Assembly (NCBI GenBank): GCA_022606425.2 | Contig: JAHDVF020001237.1 | Coordinates: 186,001 to 250,000 of the forward strand | Direction: 5' to 3' | From: Lepidostoma basale | Taxonomy: Eukaryota > Arthropoda > Insecta > Trichoptera > Lepidostomatidae | Length of the DNA: 64,000 nucleotides | Shown: one piece after another, positions 56,945 to 64,000 of the stretch | How positions within the stretch are numbered: position 1 is the stretch's first letter | How the letters are laid out: each line of letters starts with the position of its first letter | Made by a program: the position numbers and the translations under genes | Notes under the pieces: generated by a model | The model's input: only the letters and a program-made list of their open reading frames with translations | The model's database searches: none | Told to the model about the DNA's origin: nothing

Positions 56945-57440
56945 TATAATCCATTGTATTGCGGAACCACTTTGATATTTCAACATTATTTACTGTTTAA
57001 TTAAAACACTGTAAGATAATAATACATTTGATTATATTAATTATGTAATTGTCGCAAATGCAGTTTCGCTAACCGATGTTAGCACCATTTAGGTGTCACT
57101 ATCGTTGACAGTTGATTGTAACACCTGATGATGCGAAACAGTTCATCGTCATCATCATCCGCCGTCTGTCATCCACTGCTGAACGTAGCCCTCTCCAGCA
57201 CGCCACCGCCCCCTATCCATTGCCGCTCCCATCCATGTCCAGCAATCCTCTTCAGATCGTCGGTTCAGCGGTCAGGGGGACGTCCAACTCTGCGGAATCC
57301 TGTACGCGGTCTTCACTCCAGAACCCATCTCCCCCATCGGCCGTCGGTTCTCAGTTGTCGCGACAACAGATGTCGCGACAATTTCAAAAAATATATAATC
57401 AATTGTGACATTCTTTAACAGTGTTTTTCCAAAATTATTA
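56945..57440. repeat. H4 hairpin interrupted by a LINE-C insertion
   Basis: The left arm runs from tgatatttcaacattattta through attgtcgcaaatgcagtttc and ccgatgttagc. The right arm starts cagttgattgtaacacctga and resumes after the insertion as atgtcgcgacaatttc. The right-arm core reads CTGATGA then TGCGAAACAG, i.e. the stem is deleted but the first box is perfect. Compare 33205-33475. Confidence 0.85.
57142..57364 (-). mobile_element. LINE-C 3' end nested in H4
   Basis: On the minus strand the piece contains KTAYRIP-like residues and AAMDRGRWRAGEGYVQQWMT, then DGG and a stop, with a (GATGAT)n-type tail at 57142-57160. aacag at 57137-57141 and 57365-57369 is a likely target-site duplication. 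It marks the LINE as younger than the H4 hairpin it entered. Confidence 0.8.
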
Positions 57441-57570
57441 TCTTGTATATTCTTCGCCTTCATTTTGTGTTGGGTCAAGAATGATGACAATAATCAAACG
57501 TGTGTTTTAAAAAGAAAATTATAGTGCAGTAATACAATATTTTGAAAATACAAATTAATAACATATTAAT

Positions 57571-57800
57571 TGTTTCTTGAACAATGATGTAAAACTCCGT
57601 ATCATGTAATTAATAGGATCAAACATGTTTGTTTTCTGGAAGTTTTATTTTATATAATGCGAATGACATGTTTCGCCCTACTAAGGCAATATTAAATGAT
57701 GTATCTGACAACTTGATATCATTCCCACAAAATATAATAAAATATCTAGAAAACGCTTTAATTACATTTAATTTATTACTTCTTTACTTTGTTCAGAGTA
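57571..57800. repeat. H1 long inverted repeat, copy 7
   Basis: tgtttcttgaacaatgatgt and aaaactccgtatcatg open the left arm; gaatgacatgtttcgcccta holds GAAAC in inverse orientation. The right arm keeps gatatcattcccacaaaata and tctagaaaacg, but its core is lost (aaatgatgtatctgacaact). Confidence 0.8.
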
Positions 57801-58732
57801 ATCTGAATTCTTTTACTTCTAAACTTAATTCTCAAAAGAATTGAGCCATATATAATACAATGACATCCCTGATACATGCACGTTTGTACGATTTACCATT
57901 GCACCGTACCACTGTTCGTAATTAATTTTGTATTCGTAAGCTTTAAAACTTCATTCCATTTGCTTGTATTCAAACTCTTTGCTTTGAAATTTACACTCGG
58001 AATATTTCACAATATATCTTCCGCATTCACCCATACATTGTACAATTTATTTAATAAGTATACGTATTTTTACATTTTAAAAGATTTTGGTGTGACAACA
58101 GATCCTACAAAATTTTACTCTTTTTATATATTAAATAAATTATTACCGTGAAAGAAATATCATAATCTTTCTTTCTCACATCATAATAATTGTCCTAATC
58201 AGAAGTTTTTCCCCACCTTTGTTATATTTGTTTATAAAATTGCCAACAGATTTCGCATACTTAATTTTTACTATGACTAATCACACAAATGTTTTTTTTT
58301 TGTCCTTTAAACATGAACTTACCGTTCGTTTACACAGGAGATGCTTCTTATATAAATTGTTAACATTATTATGGCCTAAAACGACAATGTTTATAACAAA
58401 TTTACTAGAAAAAAACAATTACTTAAAAAAATCATCATTGTGGATTTCCTGATTATATTATCAAAAATTTATTCGAAATGTTTACATTTTTTACGCGATT
58501 AGTCGATTAAAACATGAAATAGATGGTTATTTGTATGTAATATTAAAATTACTGTCAAACATAAAGGACAAAAATTACTTTAAATCGTTCAAGTCACATT
58601 TTATGATCATAAAAATTTTCGACTTCAATAATATCACTGAAAATAATATGTATTTTTAAATAAGCTGTATTACGTTATTCGTTTTACTTTCACCTTTTTG
58701 ATTTTCTATAATATAAAAAGGGTTATGATTGA
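57801..58732. other. No recognised gene
   Basis: AT-rich; frames at 57876-58151 and 58219-58452 are F/L/Y-rich and unrecognised. Confidence 0.45.
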
Positions 58733-58832
58733 ATGTTGAAGAAGCGAGAGAAATATGTCAGGAAAGAAAAGTGTGGCAGTCCATTATTTCTGCGTACCTC
58801 TTCGGGGAGATGCCGTAATGATTTGTTAATTT
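58733..58832 (+). mobile_element. LINE-A 3' end fragment
   Basis: gttgaagaagcgagagaaat corresponds to VEEARE; then gtgtggcagtccattatttc and ctcttcggggagatgccgta give the terminus. About 100 bp. Confidence 0.78.
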
Positions 58833-59335
58833 AGTCAATTACTTAGTAAAAAGGGTAAAATAATAGTTACAAATAAAATCATTTTATACAACATATGCGA
58901 CAGAATGTTCGTCAATTTTTTTTTTAGATTCCCTCCATAACTTCGTTGTCAATAGAGAGATACATTTGCGCCGCGGCAGTCTGCAGAACTCCATCGCTTG
59001 CCTAACAAAGCCGGGTGACGGATTAAATTCTGCGGGATTTTGGGTCCATGTTCATTCGAATTAAGTACAAAATAAACGGAGATGAATGAAACAAGATGGA
59101 AATTTAATCTGGAGAACTCAACGCACCGAACTTATGTATTTGGCTCACGTATGAATATCTTTAAAAAATCTCTATAATAATTATATGGTAACTTTGAAAG
59201 CGCCATTTTTGTGATGTTATCACATCAAAGGCGCATTAAGACATGTATTAAATCTAAAAATCTAAATATGAACGCTGCATCTAATATTCGCGATCGGTTA
59301 GAAAGTATAATAGAGCAAAATAACTAATTTTTTTT
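58833..59335. other. Unassigned; moderate-GC patch at 58960-59160
   Basis: The patch cgccgcggcagtctgcagaa and its neighbourhood has no repeat counterpart here. No gene recognised. Confidence 0.4.
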
Positions 59336-59700
59336 TTGTATACGAATACTGGATTTCACCCATTGCGGGTTATCAATTCATGATTTTTAGTATGTAGATT
59401 ATATAAAGATTAATCTTAGAGATTAACATATACAATCAAAATCTTCATAGATGGCGCATTGAAACTGACATGTGAAACTGGTGTAGGACTTTAACATATA
59501 TACAACTTCCAAAAAATTGTTAGACATGGTCATAAGAAAGGTAAAATGGGGAATGTTGTAATAACATAAAGCGTGCGCTTAACCCAACCAATGACAGGTC
59601 ATAAGTCCTGTAAACACTTTGATCAACCATATTCAGTTTCCAATTTGCATCTTCGTCTCTGTTGAGATACAATTAAATCAAAATATACAAGTTTTAATAT
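59336..59700 (-). mobile_element. T1 repeat, copy 3, with opposite terminus
   Basis: In reverse complement the body runs ctcaacagagacgaagatgc, acaggacttatgacctgtca, gcgccatctatgaagatttt and ends with aattgataacccgcaatggg, tgaaatccagtattcgtata. That ending is the inverse of the left terminus of copies 1 and 2 (tatac-aatact-ggattt-acccattgcggg). So T1 has terminal inverted repeats of about 35-40 bp and is a non-autonomous DNA transposon candidate. Confidence 0.82.
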
Positions 59701-59704
59701 ATAT

Positions 59705-60078
59705 AATATATTAAATATGTGCATAATGGTGTTCTTGTGCCGACCCTTATGTATTGAAGTGAAGCATGGAACTGGCAAAAGAAGGATGAAAGTAAAATAA
59801 ATGCAGTAGAAATGACGAATATGTGGTGAAAAAGGTATATGTCAACGACGTGAACGGAGCTAGAAATAGAGGAAGACCGAGGAAAACGTGGCACGATCAA
59901 ATCAATCAAATATTAAATGTCGGTCACGTGAGGAAAAATCGACGTGCGTGCATGACAAGATGTATAAATGTAGAGGAATCGAGAGAAGTTTGTCAGGAAC
60001 AGAACAGTTTGGCGTTCCATTCTTTCTGCCTACCCCCCCGGCGAGACGGCGTGATGGTTAGTTAGTTAGTTAAATATG
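59705..60078 (+). pseudogene. LINE-A reverse transcriptase C-terminus with internal deletion
   Basis: The copy starts gcataatggtgttcttgtgc (the VHNGVLVP region), reads a C-stop-SEAWNWQKKDESKINAVEM equivalent, then at about 59815 jumps to a decayed ERMV region. From 59823 it is open: VNDVNGARNRGRPRKTWHDQ, INQILNVGHV, RACMTRCINVEESREVCQEQ. The end is ctacccccccggcgagacgg, then gcgtgatggttagttagtta. About 170 bp between EM and ERM are missing relative to 34079-34640. Inactive. Confidence 0.87.
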
Positions 60079-61382
60079 TACGTGTAACCTAATATTTTTA
60101 TTGCTGTTATTGAGACATACAAAGTGCCATTTAGAATAAATAAAAAATTATAATACTTTAAACGATTAACATTTTTAATTACTTTTTTAAATCAATGATT
60201 GTGTTTTTCCACGTTTCGCACAATAACAATTTATCATATATTTAATACAGTGGAAATGACCTTTTATAGAAGTTAAATTACATATTATGGGAGTAAAATG
60301 TTTATTTTGATAATGTTCTAAAATTGCTAAATGGCTCTCTCAAAAAAATACTTACCATCTGGTAAACAAAAATTTCAATCATTTGAAAATAAGAAACAAT
60401 AAGTAATCGATACCCAATTACAAATTAGAGAAAAAAAAACTATGAGCGTTATCATTTATACATGAAAATTACGATGAAAAATTAATTATCTACTAGTTAT
60501 TCTCCATATTATGATTCGGCACGTTTAAATACATCCATGCATCTCAGTTGCTTACAACTTAGTATTTTGTATTAAAATAATAGAATTTGCTATACTTTAA
60601 TTAAGTTACGATGCACATATTTTAAAATTGGTTTATCGAAAAAGGTTGTCCTACAACCGGAACCTGTCTGCAAAAAGATAATTGAAGTGTTCTGAATATA
60701 CATAATTGTAATAATATTATTTATATGTGAATCCACAACACAACGTGAAGGCAAATATAGAAGGAATATGTACTTTGTGTTCATTTTCTAAATATATAGT
60801 GAAACTATCTTTTTCGCTTATCTTAGCACTGAAATACAAAGGATTAATTATACCATTATACCACCTCTTTATCGGTTGTAGTAATACAAACGTGACAAAA
60901 TATTGACACGCCGATTAAGATAATTCCACACATTGTGTGGTTAAGCAATAATAACCTTTAAGGTCAACAGAGGTTTGTCCAATTATCACGCAAATCTGTA
61001 GGATTTGACTAATCATATTCTATATTCTTTGTGAGATAGTCGTATTTTAATACACATCTTTTTTTTTTCTTCTGTTTTAATAATATTTCAAAATGGTTTT
61101 CCTTGAAACTCAATACAGTATTATTTTTATATTTTCATGTCATACAAACTCCCATGGGTATTCTTGCCAATGTTCAGAGGCAAAAAGAAAAAGAGAATTA
61201 TGGCATATTACTAGAATGATATTGGATTGATATTTTACTGTTTTTTTGTGTATGCCAGGTATTTTATTATTGATAGTAAAGTGTTATGCAAAAGAACAAA
61301 CACAAAAATACGATTTATGATGTCAGAATTTATTATCTCTACTAAAATATAAATGACTGAAAGGGAATTAGCCTTTTTTTTT
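60079..61382. other. No recognised gene
   Basis: 1.3 kb of AT-rich sequence; no listed repeat. Confidence 0.45.
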
Positions 61383-61562
61383 TAAAGACTAACATCAAAG
61401 ATTTAAAACAATGATATTAGAATTTATTTTACAATCTTCAATATGAGCAGAAAATATTATAGTTCATTATTATGAAGAAGGAATCTGGTCGTGTCCAGGC
61501 TCGAACCCAAGTCCCCTAGATTAGGAGTCAAGCGTTCTATCCCCTAGACCACCACCCGATTT
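61383..61562 (-). mobile_element. S2 SINE, copy 2
   Basis: The inverse of 56362-56540: aaagactaacatcaaagatt, atcttcaatatgagcagaaa, gaagaaggaatctggtcgtg, ggctcgaaccc (B-box complement) and tctatcccctagaccaccac. It is nearly full length. Confidence 0.8.
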
Positions 61563-62695
61563 ACCACCACCTTAAAAATATTATTTATTTATATTAATAT
61601 AAAGTCGAAGTATATATTTAATACTGGTATACCGTAAGAGGTCTCTCAATGTAAATATGCCACTATTTATTTCATTTATTGTATAATATATAATAATATA
61701 ACTTACAATACAACAATTTTTTTAACCCGTAATATATAGTTTGAGAAACAATTTTAGATTGTTCTTATTAATATAATAATTATTTAGTATAGACATTAGA
61801 GAGTAAATTATTTTATTTAATGAAATATAATCATTACATTCTGATTAAAATATGTGAGAAATTGCTTCAATCAGGAACGTAATTTAAATTAAAAATTATA
61901 ACCACATAATTATATAACAAAGGATATTCCTACAATATGTGTTCATATTTAAATAATACTTATATCATTATTATCTAAATGAAACAAGTCAAATGTGTGC
62001 TGTGGTCAGTTATATACCAATATTCAAACTTGATAATGATTATACCACAAAGAAAAAGATTTCTCTGGATTTCCTATTCGAATTCGAAATGAAAAATATT
62101 GTTCTTGTAATTTGTTTCTGATTTCAATTTAAGTTTTCGTATTTACGTTTAAGCGATGTTTCACATTTCGAATTCCTTAAAATTTATTAATTTAAATTCA
62201 ATAACCGGGTGGTATATAGGGTAATGCGATAATTGAATTTAATTTGGCGCACATTTCCATTTCCTTCCTCGCGGATACAATGCTTGAATCGGCCCTAGAA
62301 TTTATTCCCAGAAAATAATATTGACGTTAGTACTTCTCGAAAGCCGCCATTGCCGTCGACTGGATATTGGATTTTCTTTGTGGATTGGCAGGAAATCGTG
62401 ATTAACTGGGAAATTCGCAACACATTCATTAACCCATTTATCTTGACTTTCGATATTCCCCGGCCTCGTGATATTAATAATTGGACAAAGAAGTTGGTAA
62501 ATTGAAAGAAATTAATTGCAAAAAATAACGAGTGATTTTAAGGTACCACTTTTTCTGCTTTTGTTTGGCTATTTTACCTGGAAATATTTTTATATTTTTT
62601 TTTAAATATATTAATATTCCCCGGCCTGACATATTTCTCTGTGATCCTTTAATTAAATCAATTAAATAATATAAACTTAAAATGGGTTCAATACA
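61563..62695. other. No recognised gene
   Basis: AT-rich to 62200. At 62230-62480 composition is more even and ccccggcctcgtg recurs as ccccggcctgac at 62618-62629. Nothing assigned. Confidence 0.45.
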
Positions 62696-62830
62696 TACAT
62701 GGGTTCAAGGCTGGACACGACCAGATTCCTTCTTCATAATAATGAGCTATTTTCTGCTCACATTGAAGATTGTAAATAATATTTTTAATATCATTGATAT
62801 AAATCCCTGGTGTTAATTTAAAAAAAACAC
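62696..62830 (+). mobile_element. S2 SINE, copy 3, 5'-truncated
   Basis: Starts inside the B box (gggttcaagg), then tggacacgaccagattcctt, ctgctcacattgaagattgt and atcattgatataaatccctg. Confidence 0.75.
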
Positions 62831-62934
62831 ACACAGTTATCATTAAAATCTGACATACTCTTACGTGGGTGATTTAATTATTTGTTTAGTAAAAAGTGTT
62901 TACGATTCGCTTCCTATTTTTTTTACGATTTCGA

Positions 62935-62990
62935 TACGACCTTCGTGGCAGAGTGGCAAAAACTCTGCCTGCCAACCCCAATATTCGTTT
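62935..62990 (+). mobile_element. S1 SINE, head only
   Basis: cgaccttcgtggcagagtgg then caaaaactctgcctgccaac matches the S1 A-box half; the match is lost before the B box. It is 3'-truncated, unlike the usual 5' truncation of retroposons. Confidence 0.6.
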
Positions 62991-63334
62991 TATAAATATA
63001 CAAAATTACTGTGCATGTCTTTTTTTTTTTTGGTAAAGAACAGTTTCGTAGGAAATTTCTTTCACGCTCCTGGGAATTGTTCCATGCGGTCACGCTAGGC
63101 CGGAGCGAAGGGAGTGGCCTCAGGGAGAATAATAATATTGCATGTTGATTTATTTTACACACAGCTAACGAATCAAATCCTGGCGTGATTTCTCTTACAC
63201 CCACGGGGAGTGGTGCGGCTAGGCGAATTTTCTATAATTGGACGAATTTACACATTTCCGCTTTTTGTTTTCTTATAATGGTTTTTAAATTAATCAAATA
63301 CTAAAAGGCGGCCACTTTCGAGGTCCGAAAATTT

Positions 63335-63435
63335 GAAGAGCGTGCATGTAACTGTGTATGAATAAAGAGGAATCTCGAGAGGTAGTCAATCCTCTCTGCC
63401 TACCCCACCGGTAAAACGGCGTGATGGTTGTTTAG
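63335..63435 (+). mobile_element. LINE-A 3' end fragment
   Basis: tatgaataaagaggaatctc, a short gap, then ctctctgcctaccccaccgg and taaaacggcgtgatggttgt. It abuts the H1 copy that follows. Confidence 0.72.
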
Positions 63436-63580
63436 TACATTTGATATTGCCTTAGAAGGGCGAAACATGTCATTCCCATAAAATATAATAAAACTTCTAG
63501 AAAACTGACATTTTCATTCGTATTAATTATTTAATATGGAGTTTTACATCATTGTCCAAGAAACAATAAATAGTTAAAAT
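63432..63580 (+). repeat. H1 single unit, best core
   Basis: One right-arm unit: ttgatattgccttagaaggg, GAAACATGTC (63462-63471), attcccataaaatataataa, tctagaaaactgacattttc and atggagttttacatcattgt, ending with caagaaacaataa. GCCTT and AGGGC form a 5-bp stem with a 3-base loop just before GAAAC. The first core box is TTGATAT, not CTGATGA. Confidence 0.88.
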
Positions 63581-64000
63581 AATGATTTTTTTTAATTTCA
63601 AAAGTGTTATAGTTGATGTGCCAAATAAAAAAAGAAATTAATAAAATCCACAGTTCAATGGTTATTTTATTCACTCAAAATTTAAAAGATTGTGCGTTCA
63701 AATTCTCACCCTTAGCTTGTCGACTTTTTTTTAGATTTTTGAAAAGCTGTTCTCTATGCTGTTTGTTGCTTTATTTATTTAAAAACTTATGTTCGGAGTA
63801 AAAAGAAATGGTATCGATTCAGGTATAAGAACTTTTGAAATCAAAATTTTCAAATTCCACAGTTTTAACGTCCATTAAAAATAACAATAAATAAAATCTT
63901 AGTGTTTTATTTTTATTTGGCAATATTAGACGTAATTCTACGCAATCACGGCGTATTCCCCGGTGAATTATACAGCTTTTAGTCATATCACCTCGTGTAA
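63581..64000. other. AT-rich end of the window
   Basis: No gene or listed repeat seen. Confidence 0.45.

Overview
This window looks like intergenic or intronic DNA from an AT-rich, repeat-laden animal genome, most likely an insect. Three things point that way: mariner transposase debris, many 5'-truncated non-LTR retrotransposon (LINE) tails, and tRNA-derived SINEs. Insect, and perhaps beetle, is inference; nothing here fixes a species. I see no intact host gene, rRNA, functional tRNA or CRISPR. Almost every open reading frame is transposon debris or chance.

The content is dominated by a few families. LINE-A gives about 19 short 3' ends whose ORF ends in a YPxGExA-like tail and runs straight into a (TTAG)n or (GTT)n tail. 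LINE-B, C, E, G and H are reverse-transcriptase C-terminal fragments, mostly with GAA-type or GAT-type tails. LINE-D (2048-2843) is one clean 5'-truncated copy with a 15-bp target-site duplication and the YADD catalytic box. LINE-J (39.0-39.5 kb) is a Jockey/CR1-like 3' end. S1 is a SINE with a tRNA-Ser-like head; S2 and S3 are two further tRNA-like SINE types. Long inverted repeats (H1-H6) recur throughout. T1 is a DNA-transposon-like repeat in three copies. There are two dead mariner transposase C-termini, and a Harbinger-like MITE that still carries the start of a MADF-like reading frame.

Layout: 1-9 kb holds H1, LINE-A, B, D and G, S1 and S2. 10-19 kb holds an H3 hairpin, LINE-A, a mariner fragment, an LTR-like promoter segment, a GC island, and a nine-unit 144/147-bp tandem array (16.8-18.1 kb). 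19-27 kb holds H2/H4 units, a second mariner fragment beside an ORF with a duplicated 25-residue unit, microsatellites, S1 and H1. 27-31 kb is quiet. 31-36 kb holds an S1 dimer, a GC-rich candidate coding exon (32675-32870), a complete H4 hairpin and several LINEs. 36-44 kb is mostly quiet, with LINE-J and LINE-B. 44-51 kb holds LINE-A, C, F and G, H2 and T1. 51-64 kb holds H6/H3, the Harbinger-like MITE, S1, S2, a LINE nested in an H4 hairpin, T1, LINE-A and H1.

The most interesting signal is that several hairpin families, unrelated in their flanks, share one compact motif: a CTGATGA-like box, a short stem-loop, then GAAAC leading into a palindrome (ACATGT, ACAGCT or ACCGGT type) and a C or T. 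That is the layout of the dimeric hammerhead ribozymes known in Penelope-like elements. Most copies have a damaged first core box and one extra base before the stem, so activity is unproven. The second candidate is the GC-rich open frame at 32.7 kb, the only place that resembles a host coding exon.
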